Positions 50,305 through 59,600 of a stretch of 64,000 bases of DNA are shown here, piece by piece. Location: positions 215,145-279,144 of the forward strand of contig CAKUZL010000002.1 of the NCBI GenBank assembly GCA_934718085.1. The letters run 5' to 3'. The translations under genes and the position numbers were made by a program. This stretch comes from an uncultured Candidatus Melainabacteria bacterium (GTDB lineage: Bacteria; Cyanobacteriota; Vampirovibrionia; Gastranaerophilales; Gastranaerophilaceae). Under the pieces are notes generated by a model that was not told the origin of the DNA, did not search any database, and was given only the letters and a program-made list of their open reading frames with translations. How positions within the stretch are numbered: position 1 is the first letter of the stretch; every line of letters begins with the position of its first letter.

Positions 50305-51132
50305 ATGTATACAAATAAGTGTATTAAATGCGGTGCCGAGTTCGAAACAAAAAATCCGAAAAGAGTTATCTGTCCGGCATGTTTATATGCGGACAAAAAA
50401 AACGGTAATGACGAAGAACAGCCTAAGATGTTAGGTTCTTATACTGCTCAGTCGGAAGATACCCAACCTCAACGAGGATACTATTCTTCGGCTCCCCGCG
50501 ACGGCTATAACAGACCTCGCGGTCAAAGACCGTACAATAACGCAAATCGCCCGTATAACAACAACGGCGGTCGTTATAACAACAATTCGGGAAGAGGCGG
50601 TTACAACAATCGTTATGTCAACGGCGGCGGAAATTACCGCAATAACAACAGACCGTATAACAAAAATTTCAAACACAGACCTCCTCAAAGAAAGAAACAG
50701 TTGCTGATTTCAAAAGAACAGCTCGCTCAAATCGAGGTTCTGTACAAGAAGGCTTTGCCTCTGCCCAACCACGATATTCACGAGGTTATCGGGCAAGCTC
50801 TCGGCATCGAACCGAGAAAGGTATTTTTCGGAATAAACCTTATCAGACAAAAAATGATGTTGCCGGTTATTCCGTTCCCGAAAAGAAAACTCGCGGTTAC
50901 TCAAGATCAGCTGACGGCTATAAAAACTTTGTACATGCCGTTGTTGCCCCTGCCTCCGATAGGTTGTCACAAAATTATCGCGGCGCAACTTCGTATGGAC
51001 GAATGGCGCGTTCACGTCGGAATAGGTTTAATCAGAAAGCAAATCGGCTTGGAACGTTGGCAACCCGACAGACCCGACGCTCCCGAAGAATACAAAATTA
51101 AAAAAGATGAACAAGAACAACAGCAACAATAA
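50305..51132 (+). CDS. Zinc-ribbon, Asn/Gly/Arg-rich protein with two related C-terminal modules
   Basis: A 275-residue protein. C-I-K-C-G ... C-P-A-C (residues 6-26) forms a small zinc ribbon. Residues about 45-120 are low-complexity, rich in Asn, Gly, Arg and Tyr (R-P-Y-N-N, N-N-G-G-R, R-G-G-Y-N-N), as in RNA-binding disordered regions. Two similar units of about 55 residues follow, each with Q-L-x-x-I-x-x-L-Y, L-P-L-P, H-x-I-I/V and V-x-x-G-I-x-L-I-R (about 130-185 and 195-250). It ends in a Gln/Glu tail. The place between rlmN and rimM, with a 26-base overlap with rimM, suggests a ribosome or RNA role. No named family was recognised. Confidence 0.78.
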   Translation: MYTNKCIKCGAEFETKNPKRVICPACLYADKKNGNDEEQPKMLGSYTAQSEDTQPQRGYYSSAPRDGYNRPRGQRPYNNANRPYNNNGGRYNNNSGRGGYNNRYVNGGGNYRNNNRPYNKNFKHRPPQRKKQLLISKEQLAQIEVLYKKALPLPNHDIHEVIGQALGIEPRKVFFGINLIRQKMMLPVIPFPKRKLAVTQDQLTAIKTLYMPLLPLPPIGCHKIIAAQLRMDEWRVHVGIGLIRKQIGLERWQPDRPDAPEEYKIKKDEQEQQQQ

Positions 51133-51649
51133 TTTAATTTCGGTCGGAAAAATTCTTAATTTTCACGGAATAAAAGGTGAAGTCAAGGTCGGATATACAA
51201 AAGGTCGCGACGAGCTTGTTTCGGGGCTGAAGAACGTTTTTGTCGGTTCTTTTAAGTCGAAATCCGACGAAAAAAGAGCGTTGACTGTTTCGGCGGTGAG
51301 ATTTCACAAGCAGCATGCCTTGATTAAGTTCAAGGAAATCAACACCGTGAATGAAGCGGAAGAGATAAAAGGGTTTGACATATTCGTTCCGAAATCGGAA
51401 GCCGAAAAGTACCTCGAAGACGACGAGTACCTTGTTTCCGATTTGATAGGGCTTGACGTGTTGGACACGGACGGCGCGTTAATCGGTTCGGTTGTAGATT
51501 TTTCGCAAAATTTCGGAAACGATTTGCTCAGCGTGCGGGACGGAAACGGAAAAAATCATTTTGTTCCGTTTGTGAAAGAGCTTGTTCCCTCCGTTGATTT
51601 GAACGCTCGAACGATTGTCGTCAACGATATTGAAGGGCTTATCGAGTGA
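51107..51649 (+). CDS. rimM: Ribosome maturation factor RimM
   Basis: A 180-residue protein with the two RimM beta-barrel domains: I-S-V-G-K-I-L-N-F-H-G-I-K-G-E-V-K-V near residue 11 and the PRC-barrel L-I-G-L-D-V near 110. It assists 16S processing and assembly of the 30S head. The start overlaps the preceding gene by 26 bases; an Asn-rich first few residues arise from that overlap. It is followed by trmD, the usual partner. Confidence 0.93.
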   Translation: MNKNNSNNNLISVGKILNFHGIKGEVKVGYTKGRDELVSGLKNVFVGSFKSKSDEKRALTVSAVRFHKQHALIKFKEINTVNEAEEIKGFDIFVPKSEAEKYLEDDEYLVSDLIGLDVLDTDGALIGSVVDFSQNFGNDLLSVRDGNGKNHFVPFVKELVPSVDLNARTIVVNDIEGLIE

Positions 51650-52401
51650 AATTTGACGTCGTAACTTTGTTCCCGGGTATAATAGAAAAAGGTTGCTCCG
51701 AAAGTATTGTATCTCGGGGCTTGAGCGCGGGAATAAATTCCTTGTCGACGGTCAATCCGCGGGATTTTACGCATGACAAACATCGCAAAACCGACGACAC
51801 GCCGTACGGAGGCGGTGCAGGCATGGTTTTGTCGTGTCAACCTTTTATGGATGCTTTTCGGTCGATAAAAAGGGAAGAAAATTCCGAGGCGATAATTCTT
51901 ACTCCTCAGGGCGAAAAGTTTACTCAAAGAATGGCGCGCGAATTGTCCGAAAAGTCTCAGTTGGTTTTTATTTGCGGTCATTATGAGGGGTTTGACGAAC
52001 GAATAAGAGTTCTGAGCGGAGCAAGAGAAGTTTCGATAGGCGATTTTGTTCTTTCGGGAGGGGAGTACGCGGCTTTGTGCATTATAGACGCGGTTTCGCG
52101 GTTGACTGAAGGTACCCTCGGAAACGGTGAGTCCGCGGATTTTGATTCGCATTCGGAAAATCTGCTCGAATATCCTCAGTATACAAGACCTCGCGAGTAC
52201 GAAGGTCTTGAGGTTCCCGAGGTTTTGTTGTCGGGAAATCACGAGGAAGTCGCAAAATGGCGAAGACTCAAACAGTTTGAACGCACGGCGGAAAAACGTC
52301 CGGATATGTTTGATTCGTTTTTGGAAAAAGACCATTCGAAAGCGGATAATAAACTTTTAAAAATTTTTTATACCGAAACGAAATTGAAGGCGGAAAAATG
52401 A
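51646..52401 (+). CDS. trmD: tRNA (guanine-37-N1)-methyltransferase
   Basis: A 251-residue SPOUT methyltransferase. M-K-F-D-V-V-T-L-F-P opens the protein, Y-G-G-G-A-G-M-V near residue 50 and the knot region G-D-F-V-L-S-G-G-E-Y-A-A near 133 are diagnostic. It modifies G37 next to the anticodon to prevent frameshifting. The start is a GTG at 51646 overlapping the rimM stop by three bases; no alternative ATG is nearby. Its stop overlaps the next gene by four bases. Confidence 0.95.
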   Translation: MKFDVVTLFPGIIEKGCSESIVSRGLSAGINSLSTVNPRDFTHDKHRKTDDTPYGGGAGMVLSCQPFMDAFRSIKREENSEAIILTPQGEKFTQRMARELSEKSQLVFICGHYEGFDERIRVLSGAREVSIGDFVLSGGEYAALCIIDAVSRLTEGTLGNGESADFDSHSENLLEYPQYTRPREYEGLEVPEVLLSGNHEEVAKWRRLKQFERTAEKRPDMFDSFLEKDHSKADNKLLKIFYTETKLKAEK

Positions 52402-53408
52402 AAGCAGTAGTTGTAAAAAATCAAGGTTTTGAAATAGGAGAGAAGGAAAAGCCCGAACTTAAGGGAAAAGGGGCGATTGTTAAAATCAACGGATGCGGAC
52501 TTTGCGGCTCCGACCTGGTGAAGTTGAAGCACGGTACGTTCAAGGACGGAGACGTTCCGGGGCATGAAATTGTCGGAACGATTGTTTCCGTCAATACGGA
52601 TGCGGATTTTATGCCGGGCGACAGAATTGTTGCGGGGCACCACGTTCCGTGTTACGAGTGCGTTTTTTGTTACGGACAAAACCATTCGATGTGCAGAAAG
52701 TTTAAAAATACGAATATTGTTCCCGGCGGATTTGCAGAGTACGTTTATTTGTCCGAAGACCACCTTCTGAATACGACTTTTAAGGTTCCGGGGGGCGTTT
52801 CGGACGAGCATATTTCGTTTACCGAACCTTTTGCGTGCTGTTTGCGTGCGGTTAAGCGTATGAAAATCAATTACGGTTCAAATGTTTTGATTATCGGGCT
52901 CGGTTCAATCGGAATTTTGATGGGGCAGGCGGCAAAAACGGCGGGATATCGTGTGTTCGGCATAGATTTAATTTCGGACAGAGTCTTGAACGCCAAAAAG
53001 TACGGTTTTGACGATACTTATTTGCTGCAAAATACCGACGAAACCGTTACCGACATGAAGCTCGAAAATTGCCCGAACGGATTTGATGCGATAATTATGA
53101 CGTCGGGTGCGGATGCTGCGTTGGAGCTTGCTTTGAAGGCTGTTCGCGACGGCGGGCTTATAAACGTATTTTCGTCCGTTAAACTCGACGAGACTTCGTA
53201 TTCCAACAATGAGATTTATTACAGAGAATTGAGCGTAATCGGTTCGTATTCGTCGTCACCCGCGGAACTCGAAGAGTCTTTCGATTTGTTGGTTCGCGGA
53301 GCAGTGAAAACGGAAGGGCTTTATTCGGTTTATAAGTTTGACGAAATCAACAGTGCGATTTCGGACGAAAAGGACAAGAAAATATATAAGGCGTATTTGA
53401 AACCATGA
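52398..53408 (+). CDS. Zinc-dependent medium-chain dehydrogenase (first of two)
   Basis: A 336-residue MDR-family alcohol/polyol dehydrogenase. The catalytic zinc ligands are in C-G-L-C-G-S-D and G-H-E near residues 33-55, and the structural zinc lobe is C-x2-C-x2-C-x7-C near 85. The nucleotide-binding loop is I-I-G-L-G-S-I-G near 172. The substrate is unknown. It is coupled to trmD by an ATGA overlap and to the next dehydrogenase by another four-base overlap, so all are likely one operon. Confidence 0.87.
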   Translation: MKAVVVKNQGFEIGEKEKPELKGKGAIVKINGCGLCGSDLVKLKHGTFKDGDVPGHEIVGTIVSVNTDADFMPGDRIVAGHHVPCYECVFCYGQNHSMCRKFKNTNIVPGGFAEYVYLSEDHLLNTTFKVPGGVSDEHISFTEPFACCLRAVKRMKINYGSNVLIIGLGSIGILMGQAAKTAGYRVFGIDLISDRVLNAKKYGFDDTYLLQNTDETVTDMKLENCPNGFDAIIMTSGADAALELALKAVRDGGLINVFSSVKLDETSYSNNEIYYRELSVIGSYSSSPAELEESFDLLVRGAVKTEGLYSVYKFDEINSAISDEKDKKIYKAYLKP

Positions 53409-54442
53409 AAATGAAAGCGATAAGATTTTACGCGCCGGGCGACATTCGGTACGAAGAAACCGAACTTCCGGAGCTTAAGAACGGCGAAATAAGAGTTAAA
53501 ATAAAAGCTGCGTTGACTTGCGGAACCGATTTGAAAACGTATCGGCGCGGGCATCCCGTGATAATAAAATCGGTGCCGTGCGGCTTGGGGCACGAGTTTT
53601 CGGGTGTCGTTGACTCGGTCGCGGAGGGTGTAACTTCCGTGAAAGTCGGGGACAGAGTTGTTTGTGCAAATTCCGCTCCGTGTGGCGAGTGTTTCTATTG
53701 CAAAAAAGGTAATCCGAATTTGTGCGAAAATATCGAGTTCTTGAACGGTGCTTATGCCGAATATATCAACGTTCCCGCTAGAATTGTCGAAAAAAATACT
53801 TATTTGTTGCCCGAAAATACCGATTTTGAAAGTGCCGCGTTTTCCGAGCCTTTGGCTAACGTCGTTCACGGAATTGAGCTGACGGATGTTCGCCCGGGGC
53901 AGACGGTATGCGTCTACGGGGTCGGAACGATAGGATTGATGTTTGTAAGACTTGCAAAACTTAAAGGCGCAAGAGTTATCGCGGCAGGCAGAAATCCCCT
54001 GAAATTAAAACTTGCAAAAGAATTCGGAGGCGCGGACGAGGTTGTGGATTTGAAATCCTGCGATAATCCCGTGAAGACCATTCTCGATTTAACCGAAGGC
54101 GGACACGGCGTTGACGCGGCGATTGAATGCGTCGGGCTTCCCGAAACCTGGGAACTTATGTTCAAGTTGGTAAGAAAAGGCGGAACGATAAATTTGTTCG
54201 GCGGTTGTAAAGGCGGAACTTCGATAACCGTAGACACAAAAAGATTGCATTATGACCAACTTAAAGTCATCGGCGTTTTTCATCATACGCCGAAATATTT
54301 TAAGCAGGCCTTCGAGCTTATTTGTGACGGAAAACTCGACGTGAAAAAACTTGTAACAATGACCATGCCGCTCGAAAAAACTCGTGATGCTCTTGAAGCG
54401 GCGGGTGCGGGCGAAGCCGTGAAGGTTTTGATAAAGCCGTAG
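53405..54442 (+). CDS. Zinc-dependent medium-chain dehydrogenase (second of two)
   Basis: A 345-residue MDR enzyme related to threonine/sorbitol dehydrogenases. Catalytic zinc ligands are in T-C-G-T-D and G-L-G-H-E, the structural lobe is C-G-E-C-F-Y-C-x7-C near residue 98, and the cofactor loop is V-Y-G-V-G-T-I-G near 178. It is only distantly similar to the gene before it, so the pair are not a recent duplication and may catalyse consecutive steps. An ATG two codons later is an equally good start. Confidence 0.88.
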   Translation: MKMKAIRFYAPGDIRYEETELPELKNGEIRVKIKAALTCGTDLKTYRRGHPVIIKSVPCGLGHEFSGVVDSVAEGVTSVKVGDRVVCANSAPCGECFYCKKGNPNLCENIEFLNGAYAEYINVPARIVEKNTYLLPENTDFESAAFSEPLANVVHGIELTDVRPGQTVCVYGVGTIGLMFVRLAKLKGARVIAAGRNPLKLKLAKEFGGADEVVDLKSCDNPVKTILDLTEGGHGVDAAIECVGLPETWELMFKLVRKGGTINLFGGCKGGTSITVDTKRLHYDQLKVIGVFHHTPKYFKQAFELICDGKLDVKKLVTMTMPLEKTRDALEAAGAGEAVKVLIKP

Positions 54443-54534
54443 CGTTTTTGTCTGTATAACTTGTTCTTATGAAGTTTTATTTTTAGTTCTCGGTAAATCA
54501 AATAGTTTTGAACTGTTTTTTCGGAGATTTAACG

Positions 54535-55581
54535 ATGGAATATGTTAATTGCAAAAAAGACATTATTTGGGTCGATTATTCAAAATTTATCGGCATAATA
54601 TTGGTTATATCAGGGCATACTATGTCTTTATTCGGACAGAATTCGGATGTGAATTTTATAAACAGATATATCGCTATGTTTCATATGCTTCTTTTTTTTG
54701 TAATTGCAGGGTACTTATATAAAGATAAAACCAAGAAAGAAAATAACATAAAAATTGTTAAAGGTCTTTTAATTCCATACTTTATATACCAATTTACATA
54801 TTTTCCTTTTATTGCAATAAAACAGATAATATTCAAAAATACAGATGTCTTAACGATGATCCAAAAAGGATTGTTTGGTATATTTTTGGGTCCAAATGTG
54901 CCGGAACCTGATTTCTTTTTTAATATATGCGGTCCATGTTGGTTCATTCTCGTAATGATTCAATTAAGGGTTTTGTTTAATAATATTAAACTTTCCGATA
55001 AAAATTTAATTTTACTGACTGTGTGTTCGATAATTTTACTCAAAGTACTAAGCTTGTATCAAATTGATCTATATTTTTGTCTTGATAATTTTTTAATGGC
55101 TATACCTTATTTCGTCCTTGGCTATTTTGTAAAAATAAAATATCCTGATTTTATTGAAAGTTTCAGTATGTATAAAAAATATTTAATTTTGTTTTGTGCT
55201 TTTTTTGTTTTTGTAATTATGAAATATAACGGACTTGTTAGCATTGCTGATTTAATAACTTCATTAAAACCTCAAACTTCGTTAATTTTGACATATATCG
55301 GCGGGGTTGCCGGTACACTTATGGTTTGTTTATTCTCAACTTATATAAAAGTTATTCCGGATTTTATAAAAACGATATCGAGAAATACTTTATTTATAAT
55401 TTTTTTCCATTATTTAATAATTTTTATTGAATCAATTTTCAAAATTAAAATCGCTACCGATTGCTCAATAACAATAGTTGTAATTTCTTTAACTATAGTA
55501 TCTTTAATTTTAAATTATGTAACGATAAAAATTCTTGAAAAATATGCCCCGTTTGTATTGGGAAAATACACTGACAAATAA
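54535..55581 (+). CDS. Acyltransferase 3 family membrane protein
   Basis: A 348-residue protein with about ten hydrophobic helices. The first helix contains D-Y-S-K-F-I-G-I-I-L-V-I-S-G-H, the D...K...H pattern of membrane O-acyltransferases that decorate surface polysaccharides or peptidoglycan. The ATG at 54535 follows GGAG; a TTG nine codons earlier is less likely. The coding sequence is clearly richer in A+T than neighbouring genes and uses more ATA, TTA and AAA codons, which suggests acquisition by transfer. Confidence 0.85.
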   Translation: MEYVNCKKDIIWVDYSKFIGIILVISGHTMSLFGQNSDVNFINRYIAMFHMLLFFVIAGYLYKDKTKKENNIKIVKGLLIPYFIYQFTYFPFIAIKQIIFKNTDVLTMIQKGLFGIFLGPNVPEPDFFFNICGPCWFILVMIQLRVLFNNIKLSDKNLILLTVCSIILLKVLSLYQIDLYFCLDNFLMAIPYFVLGYFVKIKYPDFIESFSMYKKYLILFCAFFVFVIMKYNGLVSIADLITSLKPQTSLILTYIGGVAGTLMVCLFSTYIKVIPDFIKTISRNTLFIIFFHYLIIFIESIFKIKIATDCSITIVVISLTIVSLILNYVTIKILEKYAPFVLGKYTDK

Positions 55582-56124
55582 GAAATATTTCCGGTTGTTA
55601 AATTTCATAAACTTAATTTTTTCGGAGTATGGTGTGGTGTGAATTTTGTTTTCGGTATGCTTTTTTGTTGAGTTTTGTATCGTCTGATTTGAAATACATG
55701 TGGTTCTCCGCGGGGTATGGTTGCATAGAATCGTTTAACGTCATGGTTTCGGCGGAAACAAAAATCTCCGGAGGTATGTATTTGCGGCGGTGTAGTACTA
55801 ATTTGTTGAACCCGACCGCTTTTTACATCGGCATGCCTCTTCCAAAAAATTCTTTCCTTCCGTTAAAGGTCAGCGAGACGTACATGCCGCAGACATTCGA
55901 ATACATTCCTTCCGTTAAAAGTCCGGGAGGCGGGCATGCCTCTCGAAATTGTACTCATAAAAGGTTCGAAAAACGGGAATATCTTCGTCAAAATATATCG
56001 ACACCCCAACCAAACCGCAGAGAGTTTAGCCTTTTTGCGGTGATTTCGGGAGAGTTCAAAAAAACGTGGCTGAACTTTCTCCCCGCGGGCGGTCTTTTAT
56101 TTTCGGTGATTAAAGAAAAAAGAA
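55582..56124. other. Intergenic region before the tRNA gene
   Basis: No supported gene. A 187-codon frame exists on the + strand (55629-56192), but it runs through the tRNA and has an unlikely composition, so it is rejected. The stretch contains GGAGGCGGGCATGCCTCTCG near 55925, related to scattered fragments seen after the sugar operon. Confidence 0.5.
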
Positions 56125-56211
56125 AGGAGAAGGGGGGATTCGAACCCCCGGTCCCCGTTAAGGGACTCAGACTTTCGAGGTCTGCACCATAAACCGCTCG
56201 GACACTTCTCC
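56125..56211 (-). tRNA. tRNA-Ser (anticodon CGA)
   Basis: On the minus strand the cloverleaf closes with a seven-base acceptor stem GGAGAAG/CTTCTCC. The anticodon stem CAGAC/GTCTG encloses the loop C-T-C-G-A-A-A, giving CGA, which reads the serine codon UCG. A long variable arm (GTCCC...GGGAC) is typical of serine tRNAs, and the T arm is GGGGG-TTCGAAT-CCCCC. The CCA end is not encoded, and a T-rich tract follows. Confidence 0.95.
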
Positions 56212-56681
56212 GTAAGCAATCACCATGCTTTATTTATCTTTATATTACTACTTTACCACAAAAAATATTTATTTTTGTAAATTTTTTTTAAAATTTTTTA
56301 CAAAAGAGGCAAATTTTTGTAAAGAAAATACTTAATATTTGTACGAGCTTCCGATTACGGGGCATGGACGGAGTATGGAAAAATGATAAGAAAGAAAAAA
56401 ACAATAAAAATAAATTTCGGTACGCGGAGTGCCGAGGATTTCGGGCATGCGGCATGCTTTTGCGGCATGTTTTTACGGTTTTTACTTTAGTTATAGGATA
56501 ATAATTTTACCGAATGTGGTATTATGTTTATGACTGTTGTTAAGAATTGTAAAGCCTGAAAACCTTGATATATTGCACATACACGTAATAACGAGACTAA
56601 AAAATAAAAATTTTATTAAAGTTCGCGTTATGAGAGCCGAAATATGACAGGGTAGGCACAAAAAACGAAAGGATTTGTAGT
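56212..56681. other. A/T-rich upstream region of the giant gene
   Basis: No gene is seen. Bases 56260-56340 are nearly pure A/T. A GCATGC-rich patch (56447-56472: GGCATGCGGCATGCTTTTGCGGCATG) resembles pieces of the repeat region after the sugar operon. The last 100 bases hold A/T-rich promoter-like sequence, but no box pair with good spacing could be chosen with confidence. Confidence 0.5.
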
Positions 56682-59600
56682 ATGAGTGACGGAATTAATA
56701 TCAATCAATTGAAGCAAGCATTAATTGCAGGAAATTTCTCGGCAGCGGGAACAAAAGGTGATGTGGAAATCAAGGTTGACGGTGACGGCAAGCAAAACGT
56801 CAATGTCACGGCAGGCGAAGGGCAAGTTACTATAGAAGTCGATGAAGAGGAAGATTCTTCGGTAACGTTCTCGGATGAAGACGACGGAACACCGGACGAT
56901 TATGTAAACGTTAAAGGCGATGGTTCGCAGGTGACGATAACAACGGGTGCGGGAAATGATACGGTTGTGACTGACGTAAAGAACGGAAGTTCGACAATAA
57001 TGTCCGGTAGCGGAGCGGATTCGATTTTGGCTCAGGTGGAAAACGGAATCAATCAGATAGATGCGGGAGCCGGCAATGATGTAGTAAAAGCATTTACAAA
57101 AGACGGAGAAGCTGCAATTCTCGGCGGTTCCGGAGATGATAAAATTTACGCGGAAGGCGGAAATATTGTAATTGACGGAGGTGCCGGCAGTGACGGTATA
57201 ACCGCGAAAGGTGAAACCGTTGCGGCATTGGGTGGAGCCGGTAACGATAATATCAGTGTGACGGCGGAAGGCGAAGTTTTGGTGTCCGGCGGTGACGGAA
57301 ACGATTCTATAATAGCAAGAACACAATCGGGTGATATAACCATTGACACCGGTGCGGGCAATGATTTTGCGTTTGGTGAGGTAATCAGCCCTATTTCGGC
57401 ATCGAATATTTCGATAACGAACCCGTCGGGAAATGATACATTGGTTGTGAATGCTAATCCTGAAAGTACGACTACCGTAAATTCGGGTACCGGTAATGAC
57501 AATATTATGACGGCGGATTATTTGCTTGCCAGCGGATTAATCAAAGAAGACAGTGCACTTTATGATTTTATCAGCGGAACTCTGAAATCAAAATTTGATA
57601 AGGCGACCGGAGCGACGACCGTAACCGGTAACGGAAGTTTTGTTATCAATGATGCAGGCGGTGACAATAATGTTCTTATAAACAGCGGTGGGATAACTTT
57701 CGGAGGAACCTCGAAACCCGACGAAGCACCCAAGGCAGACGAAGCACCCAAGGCAGACGAAACACCCAAGGCAGACGAAACTCCCAAGGCGGACGAAACA
57801 CCCAAGGCGGACGAAACACCCAAGGCGGGAGATGATTTTGAGTCGACCGGTGATTCATCTTCGCAAGCGGTAATGTATTCGGCAAGAATTTCGAGATACG
57901 CGAAAGCGGTGGAAAATGCGGTAAACGAAGCAACTGCACAACAAACCGAAAGTTCTTCGGCAGCAAATACTGCAAAACAAAATTCTATTTCGAAACCGAC
58001 GGTAAAAAGACAGTTGGCAAAGGCACAAGCAGCAAAAGCAAGAACTGAAGCGGCGATAGAGTCGTTATCGGGAAGTTTGGCTGCTCTTAACGAACTGAAG
58101 GTGGAAGTACAGGGTATTAAGCCTCAACCGCAACCTACGGTCGAAAGCAGAATTGAAGTAGCAGAAAAGGCACTTGCGACGGCGAAGGCTGCAGACTTGT
58201 CTATTGCCGGGGATATTCAGTCAATTTCGACACTTGCTGAAACGAGACAATCAACGAAAGTTGAAGGTATGTTGGCAGTAGGTGCGGGATCATCTGCAGG
58301 TAAAATCACCTTAACTTTCGACGGTCTCAAACAATTGATGGATTCGAAACTGCAAAGTGCGGTTGTCGAACAATCCAAAGCAAACAAAGCTTACCAAGAT
58401 ATCAGAAAGATTGAAGACAGAAAAGAACTTAATGCACAATACGAAGTTTTGTTGTACAATGCAACAGATGCGTATCGCAGTATAGAAAACGGACTTCAAA
58501 CCGTTGACAATTGTCGTGACGCATTGGTAAAACGACTTGCACAATTGACACCCGGATCTTCGGAATACGAAGCTGTTGAGTCCTTGATTGCTCACGCCGA
58601 TAGTGTTGAATCAAGAATGGAAACTTATCTTTCAAATACCGAGGTCAGCAAAGAAGGGGTTCGTTCTTATAGACCCGTTTCAACCAATGTTGACAATGCT
58701 CAAAAATATGTTAGTGGTGCAACGACAGGTGTAAAAACTTTGCTTGCATCTTCTAACGCAGCTTACGATGAAGCTTATGCAGGTAAAGATAATAAGGATA
58801 TTATATCCAAAAACTTGTCAAACGCAGTAGCTTATGCTCCGCATGCTGAAGTTCAACTTGCTTTGATTGAAGATGCCATTACTGATTTGGAAACTTTGAA
58901 AGAGAAAGCTGATAAGGATTTAGCCGATGCTCGTGAAGCGTTGGCAAGTTCAACGGCAGATCCTTCTTCTTCCGAGTATAAAGCTTTGCAGGAAAAAGTT
59001 GATAAATTGAAGGCAAATTCGGACTCTATCAATCAAAAAATCAGCGATGCAAAAGTTTCTTTGAAAGAACAGCAAGAAAACTATCAATCAATTCTTGAAA
59101 ATATTGATAAAATCAGAGCTCTGTTTAGAGACTTGGTCGACATCGACTTCAGTTCTTACGTAGAAATCATTGATAATGCGGCTAAGGAAGTAGACCGTAA
59201 GCATTCGGATGCGGAAAAGACGTATGACGATGTTAAAGATTCCAAGGACAGGGACAAAATCAATGATGCCATCAATAAGGTAACGCAAGACAAAACGCAA
59301 GCTGAAAAAGAACGTGACAAAGCTTTGGAAGCGTTGGAAGAGTTGAAGAAATTGCTTGTGGAGCCTGACGTAATCGGAACGGATACTTATGACGAAATTC
59401 TTGACGAAACGATAAAGGGCGGCGAGAAGATAGACAAGATGAACGAACAGATTGACGATATGGGCAAGATAATCGACAATCTTAAGAATCTTGATGTTGG
59501 CGGAATCGATGATCTTGACAAGAAGTTGCTTGATATTGATCACAAGATAGAAGAAAATTATAATACAGACAGGAAGAAGAACTACAATTCTGTACACGTA

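Noticed and set aside
55629..56192. A 187-codon open frame on the + strand
   Set aside because: Its 3' part runs through the tRNA-Ser gene, composition is irregular, and no ribosome site precedes the start.
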